From Terebella lapidaria (lineage: Eukaryota; Annelida; Polychaeta; Terebellida; Terebellidae): a DNA stretch of 64,000 bases. The stretch is from the NCBI GenBank assembly GCA_949152475.1, contig OX424562.1, positions 19,220,209-19,284,208 of the forward strand, read 5' to 3'. Numbering within the stretch: the first letter of the stretch is position 1; each line of letters begins with the position of its first letter. The notes beneath the pieces are model-generated. The model saw only the letters and a program-made list of their open reading frames with translations, made no database searches and was not told the DNA's origin. Shown here piece after piece: positions 49,701-60,410 of this stretch. Both the position numbers and the translations under genes were made by a program.

Positions 49701-52700
49701 CATTTCGTGGAATTATGAAAATGCGGTTGATAAAAAATATGTGTACTTAACAATATTATCATCAATTCATGTGACATTCTCATGATCCAAAGTTGAAAAA
49801 AGGAACATGCTTATGAAATATGAATGTGCTTAAAACAAGATTTTATCATGTTCGAAGGTATGTTTTCATACTTTTGAAGTTTGAACCATGGTCAATAACG
49901 CCAATTCATATGATGACCTGTGCATGTTGGTAAACTTCCTATGGGCACAGGGCCAATTGCTTATTATCTTCGATATAGATGTACATTGTATTATATGATT
50001 ATATTGATGAATGTCACATGCCCAAGATGAATACAAGTTTTCTAGTATTTCTTGGCAAGAGCTTATCAGCAAGGGCCTTTCCTTGACATGCCTATCCCTT
50101 TTGATGAATGAATAACGTAAAAAATACATGTACCATCGCACATGTGCGTATGTATGAAATATTTTCCAATTTTTAAGAGGCCTAAAACAAGCAAATTTTG
50201 GATAAACGCAGTCACATGCGACTGTATGCGCGCGAATACGGCACCAATATCAAACTCAAATTGAAAAAATTTCTACGCGAACTTTGGAAATTTGGCAGCA
50301 AAATTAACAGTTAATCTTTATGTTTGTCTCTTTTGAAACTTGCTATACTGGAGAATATGACGGTGGATTTCAAGACCATTCAAATTGGTATAAATTCATG
50401 ATGTTAGTGTTGAATATTGTCAAATGTTGCGTGTCCTAAACCTGTCATGATGAAAATATTAAATCTTACAGAATGATGTCATGGCTATTTTCGATGAATG
50501 AACATGATGATTGATAGTTGATATCGACTATGACAAACTGTTATCTAAAAAAAAACATATTATGACGACAGCTCATATCTACAATATGATATTATTACAG
50601 AGTACGTGCATGTATTGAAAGAATTTTTGCCATTATTTTATCAGTCAAACGTTTTCCAAGTAGAATAGACAAATAGGCATATACACAGAGTATGGGAGTT
50701 ATAATAAATAATGATGAATACATAATTAATACTTGAAAGTGTTTGCAAACATGTTTGTTGGCCTGACTGCTGGACATCTACTTGTACATAAAAAACTAAA
50801 ACAACAATAATGGTTTTTCACATCTGTGTATAAATAGACGTCTGCATTGTAAAATAGACAAACAGATTGAAGTTCCCACTCAGTATCCAGACCTTGTCTG
50901 CATGTTGGTCCACTTGGTTTAATAAGTTTTTCTTGACCTGTCGTCGTAATAATAGTATGTTTTTAGTTTAATAGACCTGTGGTGTTGAATTTAAATTGTA
51001 CCACAAATGGTGTCAACTTGAAACCAATTCAGAACAGTGGCCTAGTTTAGAAGTCCAAAATAAAAAAATATATATACCCCAGAGAAAAAAACTTACTTAG
51101 CATACGTTATAGAGCTTTGTAAACATTCTTTTTTCTTTGAAACATTAAATTAAAAAAAAAGCTGATCGTGATTCGTGCACTGATTACTGTCTTTGTTTTT
51201 CTTCGCCTCCAGCCCCATGAATTCGACGACTGTCGGTTTGATGTCAGCGTCAATGACTGTCTTTGGTACATGCGCGCTCGAGACGCGAGTGAAAAACAGC
51301 GCTGGATAGATCTGTTAGAACTGCACAGGGTAAGTGTGTTTGTGCAAGACAGGGGTACATTATGATCGGTGGCCTACAGACAGTCATAATGTGTCCTCAC
51401 AGTCTAAGGTGATAATATATTTTGAAACCCTTCAAAAATGAACACCTTTGACTTTATGTACCAAACAAAAAACATAAGCACCATGAACTTTTTTGCACTT
51501 GAGGTGTTTGTTTCTAGAACGTAGATAAATTTTGATAGCAGTTTTCATTTACTCTGTTACTCTGTAGTGGTCTGGTTTTTAAGGTGACTCTAAAGTAATT
51601 GCCTGTTAAACTACACACGTTCTCGTAAAGTGGCAATATTTTGATATTAAGTAAGCCGTAATTTTCACACACGTATGTGTTTGCTCCAAGATCGAACACA
51701 AGTTTGATAACAGTCAAAGTTTACTCTGCTGCTCTAAGTATTTCATGTTTTAAACCAAGGAATCTACTACAGTAACAAGCCAATAATCACATGAAATTTG
51801 TCCCGAGCAGCAGGCAGACTCCGGATACGGTAGTGAGAATGGCCTACGACGTCATGGGTCGATGTTATCTCTCACCTCTGCAACCAGTCTATCAACAGCC
51901 TCCGTGTCATCCTTCAAGGTCAGTTTAAAATTATATTTCAATCGTTAGTTTTTATTGAATTGAATGTGTTTAATGTATATATTTGAGTTATTAGCCATCT
52001 GTTTCATGAATGACAGAATTCATGATATATTAATTGACAAACTTTGATGTAACTTCGGACAGGATTGTCTCACAAATCGAGTATTGTAAGAGAATATACT
52101 ATATACTATATAAATGAAATTGAGGTTCAGCGCAGGGCACACAAATCCAGTAAGGCATATTTCCACTTGTTGCAGAAGGGTCGAGGTCTGCGGGAGAAGT
52201 TGGCCGAGATGGAGACATTTAGAGACATCCTCTGTCGGCAAGTCGACACCCTACAGAGTTACTTCGATGCCTGTGCGTCCGCAGTGGCACAGGGCAGTGT
52301 CCACGACAGTAAGTATTAAGATTATATCGTAGCTGACTGTTGGCTTTCACCTCCATTGCAGTCGTTCTCAATTGATGTCATGAATAGTTTGATATCTGTG
52401 AAGTTGAATGCTCTCATACTAATGCGTCAGATACTTGTTTCAAAATTGCTTCCAGATAGCACTATCAGTGAAAAAATTGTGACTAAATCTGTTGATTTTC
52501 TGTAGTAAAAGACATTTGCTTTGCAGTTACTCATGTATTATATTTTTTTTCGCTTACAGTGGCTCTGGATGACATTGAAGACTTAGATGATCTTGAAAGT
52601 CTTCAGAAGAACGGACACACCCCTCCAACATTGAATGGGCATGGCCCACCCACTCTCAACGGCCATGCACCCCCCACCATGAATGGGCACGGTCCACCGA

Positions 52701-55700
52701 GTCAAAACGGCCAGGGGACGCCCACCCAAAACAGCACCATGTTTATGGACATGGACAGTGACCGGGAAAACAAAGACATTGGTTTGTACTCTACTGATTT
52801 ACTTTATGATGGACGTACACTCGTACAGAAAATGTACCACCAATACTCATGCACGTACAATAGTGTCTACAACGTTCATTTCTCCCCATTGATTGGAAAA
52901 ATATCCATTTAGTTTACATTCACTCGGAAACAAAATGCATATAAAACCTTGTGAATGAAAATAGGACAGGTGATCATGAAAAGTATTACAAATTAGTCAT
53001 ATTATCAAAATTGGCTCTTGTGATGTAATCGAAATTAACTAGTTCCAGTACTTGGTGTTACTTTATTTCCAAATAACTGAACAACGAGGAATTAGTTTGA
53101 TGAATTGTTTACGTTCGGTAGCTTCTCTTCACATATACAAGTAACAAATAATAATGTTGCTGACTGGCAGGCAGAGCATAAGCTGAAGCTGACCTGCTCT
53201 TAATGTTCCAGTATATGAATATCCTTTATGTCTGACTGTTACCTCTTTTTATATGAAATTCGTATCAGTCAGCCATGAACTGAGGGCCCTGGAAAAGCCA
53301 AAACAGCCAATCAGATGGCTTGTTCCTCTCAGTGTCATGGTGGCCGTGTTATGGTTTCTGATCTTACATGCCAAACATCGCCTGAACATGATCTATAATC
53401 TGATTGTCTTGAACATGCTACAACAGGCTAAATTACAATTAAGAATGAATGGTAATTATGTAACGAAGTGCAATTAAGTTCTAGCCATGATGCATGTACA
53501 AATACAATAGCAACTAAATATAATAATGATCCAGCGAATCTCATACATGTATGTTACCAGTCTGATCTTGTATTCTCAATAAGGTTAAATGTTATGTCAA
53601 TTTTTGCATTACATTACAATTGCTGAATTACAATGTATATAAGAACATGACCTTGAAATAACTAATGATATATTTGTCATACATATATGTTTACAATATT
53701 GAATAATTAAGGAATTCTTTTAAATAATGACTATTTGAATATATGGTATAATTGCTTACTATGATAATAGTGCAAATGTACATGCTATAATGTCAAAAAT
53801 GAATTCCTCAAAAAAAAAAGATGCATGATTGTCTTCGCAGTGAACATACTGCAGCAGCACGGGGCCCACGCCATCGACTTCAAAGGTGAATCGTTCACGT
53901 TCAAAGCTACCACGGCTGGTATCCTAGCAACGCTATCACACTGCATTGAGCTGATGATGCAACGAGAAGACGCCTGGCGAAAACGGCTCGAGAAAGAGAA
54001 CGAAAAACGCAAGCGAGTCCAAGAGGCGTACCGATCGTTACTCATGGATCGACCCAAGACCGTGCTCCTCGGCGGTCCAGATTTTGAGGTTTGTATCTAC
54101 TCCTTACACTTGCGTTTTAAAATTTCAATGTTTGGTGAAAAAATATGGATGGGTATGGAGGCAAAAATCATGATGAATCTATGTTCTGACTTTGTAGGAG
54201 GGACCACACAGTATTATGCATGAAGAGGAGTTCTTTGATGCTGTAGATGCAACATTAGACAAACTAGACCGCGAGGAAGAATCCAAGGTGAGAGGTTCCC
54301 CATTTTACCATGGCACAGAGCCATAGCAATCTTTAAAGTCAAATTGAATAGACTCGGTAGTGCGAAGCCTGAACACCCAAATGTGTTTCGTATGAATGCT
54401 GTGTCTACCAACACCTACTAAAACAAGTGTGATTGTGTTGTGACAAACAGAAGCAGTCAAACGTACCACCGAGCTCTCCGAAGCCTGAGAAAGTCGTCCC
54501 ACCGCCTGTCACAGCTCTAGACCCAAGTCATCCCCAGTACAGCGAGGTAAGGGGGCAATATACATGTTGTCAGGTATACATATCATTACACACTCTGACA
54601 GAGGCGGTGCATTGAGGATATGAGAGTAAAATGCTGTAATATCGGTATGATCAGTAAGCGAAGATCAGGTATAATTAAGGAATTTCGGCAGAATTTTAGC
54701 AGAATTTTTTTTTTTGTTTTTTTTCTTCTTCCGCCACTTTTGGTTTCCGGACGATAACTTTAGATTGCCTTGACGGATCCTTGTCAAATTTTCACCGCAA
54801 GTCAGAAATGATATGTGGAAGAACCCTATTCTTTTTGAGCCGGATCCGAGGTCCGTGAGGTCCGTGAGGATGAAATCAAGGTTAATTTTAAGACTTGGTT
54901 TCCGGACGATAACTGGAAAAATATTTATGCAATAGTTGCAGAACTCTGCATGGAGGTTCATATGCCACCAGGGAAGAACCCTATTGATTTTGGGATCGAT
55001 CCGTCAAACGACCTTTGACCTAGAGGTCAAAATAATTTTTTGCTGATTCATCCTTGAGGCTTTCTGCATATCTCGGAAACCGTGCGTCGTAGAGCGAAAC
55101 GGACGTTATTTTCGGACTCGTCGCCCTAGACAAACATCTCTAAGGGGAATTTTTTTTTTTGATCCGGCTCCGAGGTCCGTGAGGTCCGTGAGGTCCGTGA
55201 GGATGAAATTGAGGCTGATCTTGAAACTTGGTTTCCGGACGATAACTCGAAAAATATACAGGCAATAGTTGCAGAATTTTGCACGGAGGTTTATATATCA
55301 CCAGGGAAGAACCCTATTGATTTTGGGATCGATACCTCAAACGACTTTTGACTTAGAGGTCGAAATAATTTTTTGCTGAGTCATCCTTGAGGCATCCTGC
55401 ATATCTCGGAAACGGTGCGTCGTAGAGCGAAACGGACGTTATTTTCGGACTCGTCGCCCTAGACACATGTCTAAGGGGTATTATGGATGAACTTTGACCT
55501 TGACCCGAAATTTTTTTGCCGAGTCGGCATTTTTTGTTTTCGTCGATATCTCGGAAACGGTGCGTCGTAGAGCGAAACGGACGTTATTTTCGGACTCATC
55601 GCCCTAGACAAACATGTCTAAAGGGTATTATAGATGAACTTTGACCTTGACCCGAAATTTTTTGCCGAGTCGGCATTTTTCGTTTTCGTCGATATCTCGG

Positions 55701-58700
55701 AAACGGTGCATCGTAGAGCGAAACGGACGTTATTTTCGGACTCGTCGCCCTAGACAAACATGTCTAAGGGGTATTATGGATGAGCTTTGACCTTGACCCG
55801 AAATTTTTTTGCCGAGTCGGCATTTTTCGTTTTCGTCAATATCTCGGAAACGGTGCGTCGTAGAGCGAAACGGACGTTATTTTCGGACTCGTCGCACTAG
55901 ACAAACATGTCTAAGGGGTATTATGGATGAACTTTGACCTTGACCCGAAATTTTTTCGCCGAGTCGGCATTTTTCGTTTTCATGGATATCTCGGAAACGG
56001 TGCGTCGTAGAGCAACACGGACGTTATTTTCGGACTCGTCGCCCTAGACAAACATGTCTAAAGGGTATTATAGATGAACTTTGACCTTGACCCGAAATTT
56101 TTTGCCGAGTCGGCATTTTTCGTTTTCGTCGATATCTCGGAAATGGTGCATCGTAGAGCGAAACGGACGTTATTTTCGGACTCGTCGCCCTAGACAAACA
56201 TGTCTAAGGGGTATTATGGATGAACTTTGACCTTGACCCGAAATTTTTTTGCCGAGTCGGCATTTTTCGTTTTCATGGATATCTCGGAAACGGTGCGTCG
56301 TAGAGCGAAACGGACGTTATTTTCGGACTCGTCGCCCTACACAAACATCTCTAATGGGTATTATTGATGAACTTTGACCTTGACCCGAAATTTTTTTGCC
56401 GACTCGGCATATTTCGGTTTCGTCGATATCTGGGAAACGGTGCCTCGTAGAGCGAAACGGACGTTATTTTCGGACTCGTCGCCCTAGACAAACATGTCTA
56501 AAGGGTATTATAAATGAACTTCGACTTTGACCCGAAATTTTTTGCCGAGTCAGGATTTTTCATTTTCGTCGATATCTCGGAAACGGTGCGTCGTAGAGCG
56601 AAACGGACCGTATTTTCGGACTCGTCGCCCTAGACAAGCATGTGTAAGGGGTATTATTGATGAATTTTGACCTTGACCTGAAATTTTTTTGCCGAGTCGG
56701 CATTTTTCGTTTTCGTCGATATCTTGGAAACGGTGCGTCGTAGAGCGAAACGGACGTTATTTTCGGACTCGTCGCCTTAGACAAACATGTCTGAGGGGTA
56801 TTATTGATGAACTTTGACCTTGACTCGAAATTTTTTTGCCGAGACGGCATTTTTCGTTTTCGTCGATATCTTGGAAATGGTGCCTCGTAGATCGAAACGG
56901 ACGTTATTTTCGGACTCGTCGCCTTAGACAAACATGTCTGAGGGGTATTATTGATGAACTTTGACCTTGACCTTAAATTTTTTTGCCGAGTCGGCATTTT
57001 TCATTTTTCGTCCATATCTAGGAAACGATGTGTCGTAGAGCCCATGGCAAACATGTTTTAAATATTAATAATTAGTCCTAACACGAAATGCCTCCAAGGC
57101 ATCTTTAGGCCTTGACGTCTAGTATGTATATATGTTCGGTATCTGATATATATTTCTTCAAGACTCATTTATAAAATGTACCGATATTGAACATTGGACG
57201 TTATTAAAGCATTGAAAATTGGGATAACAACCAGTCAAACAAACATTATCAAAATATTCCATCCTCTCCGATGTAGATTGAGAAGGTAGTGGCAGACCAC
57301 TTGCAGCACACTAATATGGTCGGCATGGACAGCACGTGGTCACTGATCGCCGAGGAAGGGGACATGAAAGTCTACAAGCGAGAACTTGAGGAAAACGGAA
57401 TGGTCGTCGACCCCCTCAAAGCTGTCAACGTCGTCAAGGTAACGGGCAATGTTGGGACACTTTTGTATTCGATGTTAGGAATTGACTGTTTTTTCTATGT
57501 TTTATTGGTGGGTATGCATACAAAAGTGTCTTTTCCAGTTTGATATTTCTCAAACATTATCTGACATAGTGTGTATACAAACACCCACAATAACATTGTC
57601 TGAGGTTCGGACTAACAATTTTTTTTTTCGAATATGAAGAATTAAGGAAATCTTGAACTGTCTGCTGCAGGGTATCACAGCTCATGAGCTTTGCCACTTC
57701 TTCTGGGACCCGGCCGTGAGGATGGAGTGGGAGGGAACGCTCGACTCCAGCTCTGTTGTCGAGTGGCTGTCCCGGGATACAGTCGTCACCTACCAGGTCT
57801 GTTCTGATTGGTCACTTTTTTTAGCCATGTTCGCATGCATGACTTAGAATAAAGCAAAAGCTAAAAAGTTACTGAGGGTTCAACTGAATGCTATCGAAAT
57901 TTCATTCATTGAACCGAGTATAGAAATATATATTTACGGTACTGGAAAACGGTTTACATGTACATAGCCAAATTTACTCGAATATAAGCGAATAAGAACA
58001 TATTGTTACATTCACTCAATAACAGTATTTTGTGCCATCGGACAGGTGCACAAACGAGTGTGGCCGGCCAGCCAGAGAGACTCGCTATTCTGGTCGACAT
58101 TACGACACTGTCCCGGGAGTGACGAGGACGACCCCGGGTACTGGGTCGTGGTCAACCACTCCACCGACCACCCAGATGTACAGGTCAGTCAATGTGTATA
58201 CTTTGGGATTTTATCTGGTACAATGGAGTCATTGTAAAAGGGCACCCCCCTTGAAGGACCACCCTGTCATTCAATAGTTCATCATGTAATTCAACCTGTC
58301 CTCAAGGTTTATCTGTGAGTTAAGACCATTTCTCATGGTCAGTGGCCCTAAAGATAGCCTGAAAACAGGCTTTGTGTCTTTCAAATTAGTTTTGACTTCA
58401 GATAATGTACTCTTTCCAATGAAGAAAAATTTCTTGTTTGTTTCCCCTTTTGCACAGGCGGTCAACAAGTGTGTACGAATCAGGTTTAACGTAGCAATGA
58501 TCTGTCAAACGATCGTACAGCCACCGGAGACGGGGAAAGAAATCACCCGAGAAAACCTGACATGTAAAATACAATATTCAGCTAATGGTGAGTGTTCTTT
58601 GCTTGGTGTCTTTTTGAAAATGAACATTCCCACTTTTACTGGGAATATCGAATTCTAAAGAATATAAGATAAGCGGCAGAAATTTATACATGCACTGAAC

Positions 58701-58926
58701 AGTATATTGTCAAATGCCAATCAGTCCACTGTACTTGACAGGCGTTGTGGTTCTCAGTGAGAATTTTAGTTCATGTTTGATCTCTTCTTATCACCCAGTA
58801 AATCCTGGAGGTTGGGCGCCAGCTTCCGTCATCCGTGTCATATCGAAGCGGGAGCTACCCAAGTTTATAAAGACCTTTTCCTCGTATGTGATACAAAAGA
58901 CAAAGGACAAGCCCATTCTCTTCTAA
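42247..58926 (+). CDS. CERT1: CERT1, ceramide transfer protein (StARD11)
   Basis: Thirteen exons join in phase to 649 residues: 42247-42498, 51213-51329, 51811-51918, 52176-52308, 52560-52781, 53841-54088, 54198-54287, 54451-54546, 57277-57438, 57671-57796, 58046-58183, 58458-58587 and 58799-58926. The family moves ceramide from ER to trans-Golgi. Seen: a PH domain (about 33-123; [20 protein letters not shown]), binding PI4P in the family; the serine-repeat region with LRRHGSM (Ser140, equivalent to the PKD-phosphorylated Ser132 of human CERT) and many Ser/Thr; the helical [20 protein letters not shown]; a FFAT-like EFFDAVD (371-377) for VAP binding; and a START domain (about 423-645) ending KDKPILF. 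The ceramide contacts of human CERT (Glu446, Gln467, Asn504) align with Glu497, Gln518 and Asn555. The start could also be the second ATG (42259), which has better context. No defect seen. Confidence 0.97.
43284..43439. mobile_element. 156-bp hairpin element (MITE-like)
   Basis: The ends are GTTTGATCCCGGGTAT and, inverted, ATACCTGGGATCAAAC. Complementarity continues inward: TTGCTGGC with GCCAGCAA, and AACATTCTCACAATGC with GCTTTGTGAGACCGTT. So nearly the whole element forms one long imperfect stem. It may be a small MITE or a hairpin-RNA source. No target duplication could be fixed. Confidence 0.6.
43762..43793. repeat. (AG)n microsatellite
   Basis: An uninterrupted run of about 16 AG units in CERT1 intron 1. 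Confidence 0.95.
53269..53451 (+). CDS. CERT1: Candidate CERT1 cassette exon encoding a membrane segment
   Basis: Inside CERT1 intron 5, between an AG acceptor (53267-53268) and a GTAATT donor (53452). It is 183 bases, exactly 61 codons, and fits phase 1 at both ends, as the flanking exons require, so inclusion keeps the frame and would give 710 residues. The product holds KPKQPIR, then the hydrophobic [19 protein letters not shown], then KHRLNMIYN and a helical [11 protein letters not shown]. The human protein I know has no membrane segment here. It would sit between the Asn/Gly/His/Pro-rich linker and the region before the FFAT motif, and could anchor an isoform in a membrane. It is open, symmetric and hydrophobic, but no transcript evidence is available. 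Confidence 0.6.
54677..57122 (+). mobile_element. Helitron2/Helentron-like non-autonomous element C in CERT1 intron 8
   Basis: Left end AAGGAATTTCGG followed by T-runs and CTTCTTCCGCCAC; right end CGAAATGCC, hairpin CAAGGC...GCCTTG, ACGTCTAG, with T on both host sides. It shares with element A the 5' block (GGTTTCCGG, AGAACCCTATTGATTTTGGG, GAGGTCCGTGAGG) and the first half of the tandem monomer. It accounts for most of the 2.7 kb intron 8 and lies in the sense direction of CERT1. Confidence 0.7.
55068..57030. repeat. ~147-bp tandem array inside element C
   Basis: Monomer starts at 55547, 55693, 55840 and 55987 are 146 to 147 bases apart; about a dozen copies in total. Each contains TATCTCGGAAACGGTGCGTC, GAGCGAAACGGACGTTATTT, CTAGACAAACATGTCTA, ACTTTGACCTTGACCCG and GCCGAGTCGGCATTTTTC. 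The minus-strand open frame 56560-56997 is an artefact of the repeat length. Confidence 0.9.
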
Positions 58927-60110
58927 ATCTTAAAAAGGTGAGTAATAAATTACTGAAGTGAGTGCAGAATAATTTGGTATTGTGCGGTGTTTCTTTGGTT
59001 GTTTTCCAGGGATTTTGTGTATTATATATTTTTTTTCACTGTATTCAGATTTTGGTTGAAAGTGACGTCGCAATTGAACTGTCCATCTATGCGGCCATTG
59101 GACTGCGATGAACAAGCGATTGGTGGTCAGCATCTTGCCTCAACATGCAACAACATCAAATCCAAGGAGAATGAGGAAAAAAAGCATTACAGCAAATTTG
59201 ATAAAACAACGGAGATCAAAACTTTGTACTGTACTTAATCTGTATATATTACTGTGTGTCAGTAGTCCGTGTAGTATCATCACTAAGTAGTCCGCTGTGT
59301 TGGAATAGTGTTATGCGGCCGTCGTGATTCGTGTGGACAAGATTTGATGTGGAAGTTCTTTGTGGAGTCACCATAGCATTTGAAGACGAATTTTTTGGCA
59401 ACTCGAGGGGTGATATTCTGTTAAAGTTGTTGACCGTTACATACATGTACGCTGAACATTGACAGTAGGCTACGTAAGGCGGAAATTGTTATATTTAACT
59501 TGTTTCAACTGTTTTGTGTAAAAAAAGGAGATCTATATTGCTTCGCTTTAATTTATACTTTGCACGCTGTTCGAGAGGAAAAATTTATAATAATCGCTTG
59601 CTGTACATATGACAAGGAATCAACTTGAACCGTGTTGTTTCTATGCTGTGTTTTCTGCTGTTACGGTTAATCTTGTAACTGCCATGCAAATTATTCGTCC
59701 ATCAACTTCGGGTTCCCTAGCATTCCATTCACATGGTTTTCCTATTTGTAGCTATATAGTTCGTTACAGTTTGCTACTTATTAATGACATTTTGGACCGT
59801 TATGTTTTTCCGAAGATTGTTAAACATGTAGACCTCAGCAGGTTTCGCTGATCGAGTGCTTATTGGCCTCAACGTACAGTTGATGTTTGTATGCGTGAGT
59901 TTTGCACTATTATGTTGTGTTTCGGTTGTGAAATGTATTTATTGCCATACCACTACCTCTATAATAAACTCTTTGGGTAATCTTACCTTGGCATTCAAAG
60001 AAGAGGAGAGAGAAATGAATGTCACAAGAATTTTCTTAAAATTCCTGACATCCATCTCGAACTCGAAATTGAAGGAAATTACTCTCACACATCTCAGATT
60101 CCCCGCGGTG
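58927..60110. other. CERT1 3' UTR and spacer
   Basis: No further coding exon recognised. A strong donor-like AAAAAG|GTGAGT lies just past the stop codon (near 58936), so a spliced 3' UTR is possible. Confidence 0.45.
59963..59968 (+). terminator. Possible CERT1 polyadenylation signal
   Basis: AATAAA about 1.04 kb after the CERT1 stop codon; another AATAAA lies at 58944-58949, only 18 bases past the stop. Either could serve; the longer UTR is supported only by the absence of other genes in between. Confidence 0.3.
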
Positions 60111-60410
60111 TAGATGTGATGTCACACCGGTCATATGATTGACCTTAGCCGCCATTAATTTGCTCCTCCATTGTTGGATGTGCAGCAAGTCTTGCTTTCG
60201 GCATTCAAAGTCGAATTTCTTCACGTCTACGATCGTCTTTAGGCTGTTCTTTGCACAGCTTTTTCTTCAGTAGATCGTTCTTTCGTTGTTAGACTAGCTT
60301 AGAGTTAGTGATTTGCGATTTTTTTTGGAGGAAATGGTAAAGCCTCCCCAGGCCCCTTTCCTTCCCCCATTATCGCCCGTTTGTACTTCGATGTTTGATA
60401 TGTTTCAGAT
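60111..60410 (+). other. Probable 5' terminal/leader region of the DIRS element
   Basis: Non-coding sequence directly before the retrotransposon ORF. It shifts from AT-rich to more mixed composition and includes TGTGATGTCACA, a near palindrome. DIRS elements start with inverted terminal repeats. The matching right end is outside the window, so the exact left border cannot be fixed. Confidence 0.35.

Larger units (their letters stand above)
42499..51212. other. CERT1 intron 1 (8.7 kb)
   Basis: A phase-0 intron from GTAGGT to CCAG. It holds a partial foldback arm (42660-42805), a hairpin element (43284-43439), a GA microsatellite (43762-43793), an AT microsatellite near 44690-44709 and a 12-bp inverted pair CAAAGGGTTAAT/ATTAACCCTTTG (45801 and 45876). 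I find no further exon in it. Confidence 0.6.

Noticed and set aside
56560..56997. Minus-strand 145-residue open frame at 56.6-57.0 kb
   Set aside because: Same artefact of a ~147-bp tandem repeat; no domain and exact internal repetition.
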